A DNA stretch of 64,000 bases from Achromobacter piechaudii NBRC 102461 (GCF_001571245.1 NZ_BCTK01000012.1:288346-352345), one strand, 5' to 3'. Numbered from the stretch's first letter, positions 40,206 through 49,023 are shown. Numbers and translations: made by a program. The notes: generated by a model not told the origin, from the sequence alone.

Positions 40206-41728
40206 GCGGCATTCTTGATCATCTTTCGATCGGCTTTGGCGTCGCGTTTTCGCTGACCAACATCTTGGTGGCGATGATCGGATCGTTCATCGGCACGCTG
40301 GTGGGCGTGCTGCCGGGCTTGGGACCGGTGAACGGCGTAGCCATGCTGATTCCGATCGCCTTCGCCATGAACCTGCCGCCCGAGACGGCGCTGATCCTGC
40401 TGGCTGCCGTCTACGTGGGCGCGGAGTATGGCGGCCGCATTACGGCGATCTTGCTGAATGTGCCGGGCGAGGCCAGCGCGATCATGACAACGCTGGATGG
40501 CTATCCGCTGGCGCGCCAGGGCCTGGCCAACGTCGCGCTGTCGCTGTCGGCGTGGTCGGCCTTTTTTGGTGCGATTGTCTCGGTGGTGGGCATCATCCTG
40601 CTGGCCCCGCTATTGGCGAAATGGGCGCTGGCCTTCGGTCCCGCCGAGTACTTCGTGCTGATGATCTTCGCCTTCTGCTGCCTGACCAGCCTGCTGGGCA
40701 AGCAGCCCATCAAGGGCGTGCTGGCGGCGATGATCGGGCTGTCGATTTCCGTCGTGGGCGTGGATGCGAATTCGGGCGTGTATCGCTACACCTTTGATTC
40801 CGTGCACCTGGCTGACGGCATAGATTTCGTGGTGGTCGTGATTGCCTTGTTCGCGGTCAGCGAAATGCTGGAGATGTTGGAAAAGGTGATGGCCGGCCAT
40901 AGCGTCGAAGTCGCGCCCAGCGGCCGCAAGATCTTCAACCTGAAAGAGCTTGCATTCACGTGGTGGAGCGTTGTGCGCAGCGCGTTGGTTGGGTTCGGCG
41001 TGGGCGTGCTGCCGGGCGCAGGGGCGAGCGTGGCTGCCGCGGTCGCGTACTCGCAGGAAAAGCGCATCATCGAAGCCAAGGACCCCGAGGCCAAGTTCGG
41101 GCGCGGCGATATGCGCGGCCTGGTCGCGCCGGAAGCCGCCGCCACCGCGTCCGCGATCGGCTCCTTCGTGCCGATGCTGACGTTGGGGGTGCCAGGTTCG
41201 GGCACGACGGCGGTAATGATGGGGGCGCTGACGCTCTACAACATCACGCCGGGCCCGGTGCTGTTCGACACCAAGCCTGAACTGGTGTGGGGCTTGATCG
41301 CCTCGCTGTTCGTGGCCAACGTGCTGCTGTTCATCATGAACGTGCCGCTGGTGCGCCTGTTCTCGAAGGTGCTGTCGGTGCCGGGTTGGCTGATGGTGCC
41401 TGGCATTCTGTGCATCAGCTATATCGGCGTCTATGCCATCAACGCCGGCACGTTCGACCTGCTATTGGTGGCGGGGATCGGTGCGCTGGGCTATTTCCTG
41501 CGCAAGTTCGGCGTGCCCATGGCGCCACTGGTGCTGGGCGTGGTGCTGGGCAACATGATGGAGCAGAATCTGCGGCGCGCCTTGTCGATGACCGACGGCG
41601 ATGTGCGCGTGTTGTTTGCCAGCCCCGTCTCGGTGTCGATGTGGGTCGCTGCGGTGGCCGTGGTGGTGGTCCCGCAAATCCTGCGTCGCGTTCGTCGGGC
41701 GCGAAAGGTGGCAGTGGACGCGGCTTGA
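40202..41728 (+). CDS. tctA: tripartite tricarboxylate transporter large membrane subunit TctA
   Basis: A 508-residue integral membrane protein with about ten to twelve helices and the conserved glycine-rich motifs GTLVGVLPGLGPVNGVA and GVGVLPGAGASVAAAVAY, which form the two halves of the transport site. The start ATG at 40202 overlaps the tctB stop; the longer frame from 39707 runs through tctB in another frame and is not used. A terminator follows. Confidence 0.92.
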   Translation: MSGILDHLSIGFGVAFSLTNILVAMIGSFIGTLVGVLPGLGPVNGVAMLIPIAFAMNLPPETALILLAAVYVGAEYGGRITAILLNVPGEASAIMTTLDGYPLARQGLANVALSLSAWSAFFGAIVSVVGIILLAPLLAKWALAFGPAEYFVLMIFAFCCLTSLLGKQPIKGVLAAMIGLSISVVGVDANSGVYRYTFDSVHLADGIDFVVVVIALFAVSEMLEMLEKVMAGHSVEVAPSGRKIFNLKELAFTWWSVVRSALVGFGVGVLPGAGASVAAAVAYSQEKRIIEAKDPEAKFGRGDMRGLVAPEAAATASAIGSFVPMLTLGVPGSGTTAVMMGALTLYNITPGPVLFDTKPELVWGLIASLFVANVLLFIMNVPLVRLFSKVLSVPGWLMVPGILCISYIGVYAINAGTFDLLLVAGIGALGYFLRKFGVPMAPLVLGVVLGNMMEQNLRRALSMTDGDVRVLFASPVSVSMWVAAVAVVVVPQILRRVRRARKVAVDAA

Positions 41729-41764
41729 TTGCATCGCGAAAGAATGCCTTTGCGATGACGAAAA

Positions 41765-41795
41765 CCGGGGCGCTGAATTGCTCCCCGGCTTTTAT
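41765..41795 (+). terminator. terminator after tctA
   Basis: Stem CCGGGG / CCCCGG extended by GC / GC across a one-base mismatch, followed by CTTTTATTT. It ends the tct operon and lies before the convergent aminotransferase gene. Confidence 0.75.
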
Positions 41796-41838
41796 TTGCG
41801 AACAACGCGAGTAATTACTCGTATTGTGTTTTTGACCT

Positions 41839-43005
41839 TCAGACCTGAGCCAATCTTTCCAGCGCCGCATCCAATGTGGCGTCTTTCTTGGCAAAGCAGA
41901 AACGCACGATCCGATGGTTGGATTCGGCCGCGTCGGGCTGCCGGTAAAAGGCCGAAACCGGGATCACGGTCACGCCGTGCTTGATCGTCAGATCGCGGGC
42001 GAAGTCGGCTTCGTTCTGCTTGGAAATCTGGCTGTAGTCGGCCAGCAGGAAGAATGTACCGGGACTGGGCAAGGCACGGAATCGCGTCTTGGCCAAGCCG
42101 TCCGACAGGCGATCGCGCTTGGCCTGGTAGAACGCAGGCAGATCCAGGTAGGGCTTGGGATCGCGCATGAATTCGGCCAGCGCAAACTGCATGGGCGAAG
42201 GCACGGTGAACACCATGAACTGATGCACCTTGCGCAGCTCGGCGCTCAGTTGGCGCGGCGCGCAGCAATAGCCGATTTTCCAGCCGGTCGTGTGATAGGT
42301 CTTGCCGAACGACGAAATGACGAACGCGTGTTCGGCCAGCAGCGGACGGCGCGCCACGCTGGCGTGCGGCTCGCCATCAAACACGATGTGTTCGTAGACC
42401 TCGTCCGACACCAGCAGTACACCGGTATCGCGCACGATCGCCTCCAGGGCGTCCAGGTCGCCCTCATCGAGCACGGCGCCGGTGGGATTGTGCGGGAAGT
42501 TCAGCATCAGCAGGCGCGTCTTGGACGTGATGGCGTCGCGCACACGCTGCCAGTCGATGCGGTAGTAGGGGTCGGCTTCAGTCGGCGCGCGCAAGGGCAC
42601 GGGCACGGCTGTACCGCCCGCCAGGCGGATCGCCGGCAGGTAGGAGTCGTAGCAGGGTTCGATGACCACGACCTCGTCGCCGCTGCCCACGGCCGCCAGC
42701 ACCGTGGCCATCAGGGCCTCGGTGGCGCCGCTGGTCACGGTGATTTCGGTTTCCGGATCGTAGGCGTGGCCGTATAGCGCCTGGGTCTTCGCCGCAATGG
42801 CTTCACGCAGCGGCGCAACGCCGGGCATGTATGGGTATTGGTTATGCCCGTTCGCCATGGCCTGGGTGACCAGCGCGCACAAGGCGGGGTCGGGATCGAA
42901 GTCGGGAAAGCCCTGGCCCAGATTGATGGCCTTGTGCTCGATGGCCAGACGGCTCATGACGGTGAAGATGGTGGTGCCAACGTCGGGAAGTTTGGATCGG
43001 ATCAT
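41839..43005 (-). CDS. PLP-dependent aminotransferase (methionine aminotransferase-like)
   Basis: A 388-residue class I aminotransferase. The PLP lysine is K235 in ISSFGKTYHTTGWKIGY; NFPHNPTGAVL and SDEVYEHIVFDG hold the cofactor-binding asparagine, aspartate and tyrosine. The substitution pattern around QGFPDFDPD resembles the YbdL methionine aminotransferase and kynurenine aminotransferases more than aspartate aminotransferase. It is convergent with tctA and divergent from the AbrB-family gene, so it stands alone. Confidence 0.87.
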   Translation of the reverse strand: MIRSKLPDVGTTIFTVMSRLAIEHKAINLGQGFPDFDPDPALCALVTQAMANGHNQYPYMPGVAPLREAIAAKTQALYGHAYDPETEITVTSGATEALMATVLAAVGSGDEVVVIEPCYDSYLPAIRLAGGTAVPVPLRAPTEADPYYRIDWQRVRDAITSKTRLLMLNFPHNPTGAVLDEGDLDALEAIVRDTGVLLVSDEVYEHIVFDGEPHASVARRPLLAEHAFVISSFGKTYHTTGWKIGYCCAPRQLSAELRKVHQFMVFTVPSPMQFALAEFMRDPKPYLDLPAFYQAKRDRLSDGLAKTRFRALPSPGTFFLLADYSQISKQNEADFARDLTIKHGVTVIPVSAFYRQPDAAESNHRIVRFCFAKKDATLDAALERLAQV

Positions 43006-43084
43006 GGTGGACGCGAAGGAGTACGCAATGGGCGAAAGAGAGTTTTCGTAAGTATCCCACTAACTCATAATTCGCTTTTCGCGA

Positions 43085-44146
43085 TTGGCGAAGTACGTGG
43101 ATGGAATCGTGCGGCAAAACATGTTGTTCAGGGTGGCAGGCGGATTATCAATCGCGCTGGTGGGCGCAGTATTGGCGGTATGGGCGCATATGCCTTTGCC
43201 CTGGATGCTGGGCGCGCTGCTCGCGACGGCCGCGACACGCATTGCAGGCGTGCATACAGCTTGCCCCAGGCCGGCGCGCAATGGCGGGCAATGGGTGATC
43301 GGCACGTCGCTGGGCCTGTATTTCACGCCGCAGGTGATCGGTCATATCGGAAGCAATGCGGGCCCTATTGTTGTGGGCATGTTGTTTGCGTTGGGCCTGG
43401 CTTTCATGGGAACCGCCATGCTGCGCCGCTATACGGACGCCGATTTCAAGACCGCCTGGTTTTCGTCGGCAATCGGCGGCGCCAGTGAAATGGCCAGCCT
43501 GGCGGAACGCCACGGCGCGCGCATCGATCGCGTGGCGACGGCGCATAGCGTGCGTGTCCTGCTGGTGGTTATCACCGTGCCCTTCATCTTTCAGTGGTGG
43601 GGCGTGGCCGGCCTGGACCCGACGGTGCCTGGCCCTCGGACCGTCCATGAGGCGGGCCTGGCCGCCCTGGTGCTGCTCACGTGCCTGGGCGGGCTGGCGT
43701 TCATGAAGCTGCGATTGCCCAATCCATGGGTGCTCGGGCCCATGCTGGTGGCGATGATGCTGACCGCTTGCAGCATCGAGCTGTCGGCGCTGCCGGACTA
43801 TGTCCCCAAGGTTGGGCAGCTGCTGATCGGCTGGTCGCTGGGCGACCGTTATCGGCCGGATTTCTTTCGTGCCGCGCCGCGTTTCATTGCTGTGGTGGCG
43901 GTCTTCACGCTAGGCGCGCTGGCCATGGCCTTTGGCCTGGGCGCGTTGCTGTCTTACTGGTCGGCGGCCCCCGTTCCCACGCTGATATTGGGCACGACGC
44001 CGGGCGGTATTGCCGAGATGGCGATCACCGCCAAAGTGCTCCAGCTGGGCGTGCCGGTGGTCACTGCATTTCACGTTACGCGCATGGTTTTCGTGGTGAT
44101 CGTAACGGGGCCGATTTACGCGTTGCTGGCGCGCCGACAGGGCTAA
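43085..44146 (+). CDS. AbrB-family membrane protein
   Basis: A membrane protein of about 340-353 residues with two repeated halves of about five helices, each carrying a PLPWMLGALLATA- or NPWVLGPMLVAMM-like motif, as in the AbrB/ammonia-monooxygenase-named family of putative transporters. That ammonia monooxygenase label in databases is historical and not supported. The start is uncertain: TTG at 43085 or ATG at 43121 (LFRVAGGLSIALVGA follows); the ATG opens directly into the first helix. No function is assigned. Confidence 0.78.
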   Translation: MAKYVDGIVRQNMLFRVAGGLSIALVGAVLAVWAHMPLPWMLGALLATAATRIAGVHTACPRPARNGGQWVIGTSLGLYFTPQVIGHIGSNAGPIVVGMLFALGLAFMGTAMLRRYTDADFKTAWFSSAIGGASEMASLAERHGARIDRVATAHSVRVLLVVITVPFIFQWWGVAGLDPTVPGPRTVHEAGLAALVLLTCLGGLAFMKLRLPNPWVLGPMLVAMMLTACSIELSALPDYVPKVGQLLIGWSLGDRYRPDFFRAAPRFIAVVAVFTLGALAMAFGLGALLSYWSAAPVPTLILGTTPGGIAEMAITAKVLQLGVPVVTAFHVTRMVFVVIVTGPIYALLARRQG

Positions 44147-44389
44147 TTTCGCAGGGCGGTACTTGTGCCGAGTCTGAAAAATGCGACATTGGGGTAAACA
44201 ACAATATGAGCCGCCAAGCCCGGATGAGTATGCTGATTCCGCAGTTGATTCAAGCAGCGCGCTGACTCGTTCTGTTGCTTGGCGACGAGCGGGAACACAG
44301 CAGCAACGCAGGTATTTCTACCGGTCGTTCAGTTCTCACGGCGTCCTTGATTCATTGCATGTCGACTTAATTACAGGACGCTAGAGAAA
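44147..44389 (+). promoter_or_regulatory. upstream/leader region of the cold-shock gene
   Basis: No gene is supported. The 243-base gap is long for this region and, as in other cold-shock genes, probably holds the promoter and a structured leader that controls translation with temperature. TTGATT (44347-44352) and TTAATT (44367-44372) are the only promoter-like hexamers near the start, at poor spacing. Confidence 0.35.
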
Positions 44390-44596
44390 ATGGCTCAGAA
44401 GGGCAAAGTTAAGTGGTTCAACGCTGACAAGGGTTACGGTTTCATCACCCCGGATGTTGGTGGAACCGACGTTTTCGCACACTTTTCCGCCATCCAGGGC
44501 CGCGGCTATCGCAGCCTGAACGAAGGCCAGGAAGTCGAATTCGAAGTTAAGGATGGTCCGAAAGGACCTCAAGCGGCCGAAATTCGCCCGCTCTAA
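44390..44596 (+). CDS. cold-shock protein (CspA family)
   Basis: A 68-residue single cold-shock domain that binds single-stranded RNA and DNA. RNP1 is KGYGFITP and RNP2 is DVFAHFSAI, with the opening [11 protein letters not shown]. It acts as an RNA chaperone. It is transcribed alone, with a strong terminator 45 bases downstream, and is the last gene before the origin region. Confidence 0.95.
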   Translation: MAQKGKVKWFNADKGYGFITPDVGGTDVFAHFSAIQGRGYRSLNEGQEVEFEVKDGPKGPQAAEIRPL

Positions 44597-44640
44597 ATCG
44601 GGAAATCCCGTTTCCCGTCTGCCAGGTTCTACCTGGCTAC

Positions 44641-44680
44641 AACGCCCCAAGATCTTCGGATCCGGGGCGTTGTTTCATTT
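44641..44680 (+). terminator. terminator after the cold-shock gene (UUCG loop)
   Basis: Outer stem AACGCCCC / GGGGCGTT and inner stem GATC / GATC closed by a TTCG tetraloop, with a T-rich tail (GTTTCATTT). The exceptionally stable tetraloop would shield the adjacent origin from read-through. Confidence 0.85.
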
Positions 44681-44739
44681 GGGCGTGCATATTTTGCGAG
44701 CTCGTCATGCGGGCTCATCGCGCGAGTGTTAGTGTTCAC

Positions 44740-46140
44740 TAACATGTTCTCAGCCCTTGGATAACTCTGTGGATAATTATTTTGGTGCGCTTGCTTTTTG
44801 GTGCGCATTAATGAAGCACGGGCATCCGCTTCTATAGGGTTTTGCACAGATTTTCAGTTTTCGCCTTTGGTGAATCCGTGTGGCGAGATTAAAGCTGACC
44901 GCGGTAGCTGGCCCCGCGTGCTTACCCCTGATTTTTCGCATTTCCCCGGGGAAATCGAGGCTTCCAGGCGATTTATCGAGGCTGACGCTCCGGTAGACGT
45001 GGGTTTTGCCAAGCGCCTTTCTGAGGCCTTTATGCCGGTTTCGTCAGAAGAAGGGGATGGTTGTTCACAAAGATATCCCCATCCCGGTTATGCACAGGTT
45101 TGATCGCCGAAAGCAAAAAAATGGGGTGCCCGGCCTGTGGATAGAAATGGGGATAGTAATCGTGCGGTGGTGGCGTCAATGCCTTTTTGTCGCTGGTACT
45201 TATTCCCAGACCCGCGATTGAGGCACCCGCTTTCTACCGAAATCACCGACTGCAGATAACCTCGCATTTTTGCTGCGAGCAAGTTCTCCACAGGTTTCAC
45301 ATGAAGCAGGCGATTGCCTCGTCCAAACGGATGATGGCGCGGGCGTTGGTAGCCGGGCAAGATACTTGTGTCATCAAAGGTCCGACTGTGGTCCGCTGCG
45401 GAAAGTACGCGGGACAAATCGGCGCGGTGTGAGCAAGTTTGTGGATAAACGGCTGGTCGGGATTTTGTCGCAATTTGACTAAGCGCATCGGTCCTAGTTC
45501 CCGAACCTACACGTCCTTTAAGAAAAATAAAGTTGGTCCGTGGGTGGGCATTGTCGAATCCGACAAACCTTATCCACAAAGTTGTCCACGTAAAAAATCG
45601 ACGGTTTGTGGGGTATTGGCTCGACGTGAATTGACGTTCGAGCCGGAGTGGCTGCATCGAGGTAGAAAACGATTCTCCTATGAGGATCGACGTTTTTTGC
45701 GCCTGAGTTATGGCGCAGGTGCCGTAATCGCGGTACGCCCGTTTCCTGTTGCGCAGTGTCCTTGCGTATCCTCGCTTCAAAAGTTATCCCCAAAGTTGTT
45801 CCACGTGAAGGGGATCGAAATCAGGCACGTCTGGGTCGGGGTCATTGTTGATAACTCGTGCGTGCTTGTTGAACTGAAAAACCGTGTGCCGCTGCTTTGA
45901 GTCACATACGCGCTGGCTTTGATGCGAGCGCTTTGTGGCTTAGCGGATGACTACCGAATCCCGGTTGCGGGGTATCGCTAGTCCGAAAGTTTGCTTGGAT
46001 GTATTTGGGCTGGCTTTCATCTCTCAAGGATTGAACCGCTGCAAGGCTCCTTTCCGACAAAAAAGTGAAAAAATTTGGTCTTTTTTGGGTAAGGGGTAGG
46101 GTAGGGTTCGAAAAATTGGTTTTTTATTTAATCGTTCGGT
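44740..46140. other. probable chromosomal replication origin (oriC)
   Basis: A gene-free stretch of about 1.4 kb. Perfect DnaA boxes TTATCCACA lie at 44768-44776 (minus), 45440-45448 (minus) and 45570-45578 (plus). One- or two-mismatch boxes lie at 44840-44848, 45088-45096, 45136-45144 (minus), 45284-45292, 45784-45792 and 45846-45854 (minus). An AT-rich stretch at about 46056-46135, with runs of A and T, is a good unwinding element. The region adjoins mnmG and eight parS sites, the position of the origin in Bordetella-like chromosomes. The possible frames inside (for example 45088-45780 minus) lack start signals and resemble no protein. Confidence 0.85.
46056..46135. other. AT-rich unwinding element with G-quadruplex motif
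   Basis: Long A/T runs (AAAAAAGTGAAAAAATTT, TTTTTT, GGTTTTTTATTTAATC) in an otherwise GC-rich chromosome. Inside, bases 46087-46106 hold four G-tracts of three, four, three and three G separated by TAA, TA and TA, the standard intramolecular G-quadruplex pattern on the plus strand. Confidence 0.65.
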
Positions 46141-46281
46141 GTCGCCCGTCGCCCTGGAATGGCTGGAAATTCTGAGCCGATTGGATGCCGTGAATCATTT
46201 AAAGATTCTAAATTTGCCAACCGTCCTGGTTCGGATCGAAGGGTTTCGTGCTTTTGACGTTTCGACAGTGGGGCCTTTCGG

Positions 46282-46297
46282 TGTTCCACGTGAAACA
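46282..46297 (+). other. parS site 1
   Basis: TGTTCCACGTGAAACA, a perfect match to the 16-bp chromosomal parS consensus TGTTNCACGTGAAACA bound by ParB. Confidence 0.93.
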
Positions 46298-46338
46298 GCA
46301 CACGATTAGGTAAGCGGCGCAAGCGCGTAACCGCTTGG

Positions 46339-46354
46339 TGTTTCACGTGGAACA
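46339..46354 (-). other. parS site 2
   Basis: TGTTTCACGTGGAACA, the reverse complement of the TGTTCCACGTGAAACA form, so the site is inverted relative to site 1. Confidence 0.93.
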
Positions 46355-46383
46355 TATCGATTACCTGACTTGTAGACGCCACA

Positions 46384-46399
46384 TGTTCCACGTGAAACA
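46384..46399 (+). other. parS site 3
   Basis: TGTTCCACGTGAAACA. It is the left border of the first copy of the tandem duplication. Confidence 0.93.
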
Positions 46400-46542
46400 T
46401 TGGCTTCGTTCTCCGGGAGCGAGCCTGAAAATTAGACGCAGCGATGGCCTGTACTTCAAGAAGTTGGATTTGTATGAGATGTGACTGCGAGGGCCACCGG
46501 TCGGATGTGCTTTGCAATGAGACCGAACTATGGGCCCTCAAA

Positions 46543-46558
46543 TGTTTCACGTGAAACA
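46543..46558 (+). other. parS site 4
   Basis: TGTTTCACGTGAAACA, the fully palindromic form. It is the right border of the first duplicated unit. Confidence 0.93.
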
Positions 46559-46598
46559 CCGAACGCGGTCGGGGTAGTTGCCGAGCTCGCAGGCGCAC

Positions 46599-46614
46599 TG
46601 TTTCACGTGAAACA
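46599..46614 (+). other. parS site 5
   Basis: TGTTTCACGTGAAACA, fully palindromic. It is the left border of the second duplicated unit. Confidence 0.93.
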
Positions 46615-46759
46615 TTGGATTCGTTCGCTGGGACCGACCTTGAAAATTAGGCGCAGCGATGGCCTTCGTTTCACGAAGTCGGATCTGCATGAGATGGGGC
46701 GGCGAGATGGAGGAGGCCATCGGTCGGATGTGCATCAGACCGAACCAGGGGCCCTTCAA

Positions 46760-46775
46760 TGTTCCACGTGAAACA
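46760..46775 (+). other. parS site 6
   Basis: TGTTCCACGTGAAACA. It is the right border of the second duplicated unit. Confidence 0.93.
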
Positions 46776-46842
46776 TCGCCCTCATATATTCGTTCGATGA
46801 ACGGGCAGGCGTTCGCGATCGAACGCTGTTCCACGAGTGAAA

Positions 46843-46858
46843 TGTTCCACGTGAAACA
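46843..46858 (+). other. parS site 7
   Basis: TGTTCCACGTGAAACA. A degenerate copy with one inserted base (TGTTCCACGAGTGAAAT) lies directly before it at 46827. Confidence 0.93.
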
Positions 46859-47031
46859 TCCTGCCCGTCGGCGCTATGTCCTTCGCCCGCGGATGTTCCG
46901 CCCGGAACACCCCACGCTGCCGAACTCCCCAACAGCGGCAGGTGCCAACATATTCGTGGAGTTTCGCGCTCCACGTTGCCAATAGTCGACGCCTTTCGCC
47001 GACAGCCGTAGTCCAGAAACGCGGCAAGGAA

Positions 47032-47047
47032 TGTTTCACGTGAAACA
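47032..47047 (+). other. parS site 8, overlapping the mnmG promoter
   Basis: TGTTTCACGTGAAACA, fully palindromic. Its right half lies where the -35 element of the mnmG promoter should be, 15 bases before TATAAT. Confidence 0.93.
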
Positions 47048-47068
47048 TGGTATCCCTGCCTCTATAAT
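47040..47068 (+). promoter_or_regulatory. probable promoter of the mnmG-rsmG-par operon
   Basis: A perfect -10 TATAAT lies at 47063-47068. At 17-base spacing the -35 position (47040-47045, GTGAAA) falls in parS site 8, so ParB binding could repress the operon. Confidence 0.65.
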
Positions 47069-47103
47069 GAGCACCGAACGCCTTCTTATCTTTCCTCCCC
47101 ATC

Positions 47104-49023
47104 ATGGACTATCCCCACGAATTCGATGTCATCGTCGTCGGTGGCGGCCACGCCGGCACTGAAGCGGCATTGGCTGCCGCGCGTGCAGGTGCACGCACGC
47201 TGCTGTTGACGCACAACATCGAAACCCTAGGCCAAATGTCTTGCAATCCCTCCATTGGCGGGATCGGCAAGGGCCACCTGGTTAAAGAAGTCGACGCCCT
47301 CGGTGGCGCGATGGCTCTGGCCACGGACGAAGCGGGGATTCAGTTCCGCATTCTTAACGGTTCCAAGGGGCCGGCTGTGCGTGCGACTCGCGCCCAGGCG
47401 GACCGGGTTCTGTACCGCCAGGCCATTCGTGGCCGCTTGGAGAACCAGCCTAACTTGTGGCTGTTCCAGCAAGCGGTGGAAGACTTGATGGTGGAAGGGG
47501 ACCGCGTAGTTGGCGCGGTGACTCAGGTGGGTTTGAAGTTCCGCGCCAAGACCGTTGTCCTGACGGCCGGTACCTTCCTGAACGGTTTGATTCACGTGGG
47601 GCTGCAAAACTATTCGGGCGGCCGTGCGGGCGATCCGCCAGCTATCTCCTTGGGCCAGCGCCTGAAGGAACTGAAGCTGCCCCAAGGTCGCTTGAAGACC
47701 GGCACGCCGCCGCGCATTGACGGGCGCTCCATCAACACCAGCATTCTGGAAGAGCAGCCCGGCGACCTGGATCCCATTCCCGTGTTTTCGTACATGGGCA
47801 ATGTGTCGATGCATCCTCGGCAGCTCCCGTGCTGGATCACTCATACGAACTCCCGCACGCACGACATCATCCGCGGAGGCTTGGACCGCTCGCCGATGTA
47901 CAGCGGTGTGATCGAAGGAGTGGGCCCGCGCTACTGCCCATCTATCGAAGACAAGATTCACCGCTTTGCCGATAAAGAATCGCATCAGGTCTTTCTTGAA
48001 CCCGAAGGCCTCGACACGCATGAGGTGTATCCCAACGGTGTGTCGACCAGCTTGCCGTTCGACGTCCAGCTGGAGCTGATCCATTCGCTGCGTGGTTTGG
48101 AAAACGCGCACATCATGCGGCCCGGCTACGCCATTGAATACGACTACTTCGATCCACGTGGATTGAAGAGCACGCTCGAAACCAAGGCAATCGGCGGACT
48201 TTTCTTTGCAGGTCAGATCAACGGCACCACCGGCTACGAAGAGGCGGCAGCGCAGGGCCTCCTGGCAGGCATCAACGCCGCGCTGCTTTCCCTGGGCCGC
48301 GACCAGTGGACCCCGCGCCGCGACGAAGCCTATCTTGGCGTGTTGGTTGACGACCTGGTCACGCGTGGCGTGACCGAGCCCTATCGCATGTTCACCTCGC
48401 GCGCCGAATATCGCCTGAGCCTGCGCGAAGACAATGCCGACCTGCGTTTGACCGAGATTGGCCGCCAGCTGGGTATCGTGGACGATGCCCGCTGGGACGC
48501 CTTCAATCGCAAGCGCGACGCCGTTGCGGCGGAAGTCGAGCGCTTGAAGTCTTCGTGGGTGAACCCGCGCATCCTGCCGCTTGAAGTGGCCGAACCGCTG
48601 CTGGGCAAGGCGATTGAACGTGAGTACTCACTAGCTGATCTGCTGAAACGGCCCAATGTTTCCTATGAAGCCTTGATGGCCGCGCGCAACGCCGACGGCT
48701 CGCTGTTGGCGGGTCCGGGCGTGGTGGGCGACGACGTCCTGGCCGAACAGGTCGAAATCCAGGTGAAGTACGCAGGCTATATCGCCCGCCAGCAAGACGA
48801 AGTCCAGAAGCAGATCTCGCACGAACTTCAGCCCATTCCCGCGGATGTCGACTACGACGCCGTGACGAGCCTGTCGTTCGAAGTGCGCCAGAAGCTCAAG
48901 ACGCATCGTCCCGAGACCGTCGGCCAAGCCGCGCGCATCTCGGGCGTTACCCCCGCTGCAATCTCGTTGCTGCTCATACACCTGAAGCGCCTGCATTACG
49001 GCTCGCGCAAGCAAGCCGCATGA
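47104..49023 (+). CDS. mnmG: tRNA uridine-5-carboxymethylaminomethyl modification enzyme MnmG (GidA)
   Basis: A 639-residue FAD protein that, with MnmE, modifies wobble U34 of tRNAs. The FAD-binding [19 protein letters not shown] is at the N-terminus, followed by the signature [13 protein letters not shown], the family motif [20 protein letters not shown] and the C-terminal helical MnmE-binding domain. The ATG has no clear Shine-Dalgarno; it is preceded by a pyrimidine-rich stretch. It is the first gene rightward of oriC and overlaps rsmG as ATGA. Confidence 0.97.
   Translation: MDYPHEFDVIVVGGGHAGTEAALAAARAGARTLLLTHNIETLGQMSCNPSIGGIGKGHLVKEVDALGGAMALATDEAGIQFRILNGSKGPAVRATRAQADRVLYRQAIRGRLENQPNLWLFQQAVEDLMVEGDRVVGAVTQVGLKFRAKTVVLTAGTFLNGLIHVGLQNYSGGRAGDPPAISLGQRLKELKLPQGRLKTGTPPRIDGRSINTSILEEQPGDLDPIPVFSYMGNVSMHPRQLPCWITHTNSRTHDIIRGGLDRSPMYSGVIEGVGPRYCPSIEDKIHRFADKESHQVFLEPEGLDTHEVYPNGVSTSLPFDVQLELIHSLRGLENAHIMRPGYAIEYDYFDPRGLKSTLETKAIGGLFFAGQINGTTGYEEAAAQGLLAGINAALLSLGRDQWTPRRDEAYLGVLVDDLVTRGVTEPYRMFTSRAEYRLSLREDNADLRLTEIGRQLGIVDDARWDAFNRKRDAVAAEVERLKSSWVNPRILPLEVAEPLLGKAIEREYSLADLLKRPNVSYEALMAARNADGSLLAGPGVVGDDVLAEQVEIQVKYAGYIARQQDEVQKQISHELQPIPADVDYDAVTSLSFEVRQKLKTHRPETVGQAARISGVTPAAISLLLIHLKRLHYGSRKQAA

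Larger units (their letters stand above)
46384..46775. repeat. tandem duplication of a parS-bounded segment
   Basis: Bases 46384-46558 and 46599-46775 are diverged copies of one unit of about 175 bases, offset by 215-217 bases, each starting and ending in parS. Shared internal words include TGAAAATTAG, GCAGCGATGGCCT, ATGAGATG, GGTCGGATGTGC and GGGCCCT. Small indels and many substitutions show it is not recent. Confidence 0.85.

Noticed and set aside
45088..45900. Open frames of 230 and 153 codons inside the DnaA-box region, on opposite strands
   Set aside because: They overlap each other, lack start signals and recognisable sequence, and are full of DnaA-box bases; the region is better read as oriC.
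46128..46834. Open frames on the minus strand through the parS array, containing repeated MFHVKH or MFHVEH
   Set aside because: These hexapeptides are the translation of parS itself. The frames have no ribosome-binding sites and only mirror the duplication of non-coding DNA.
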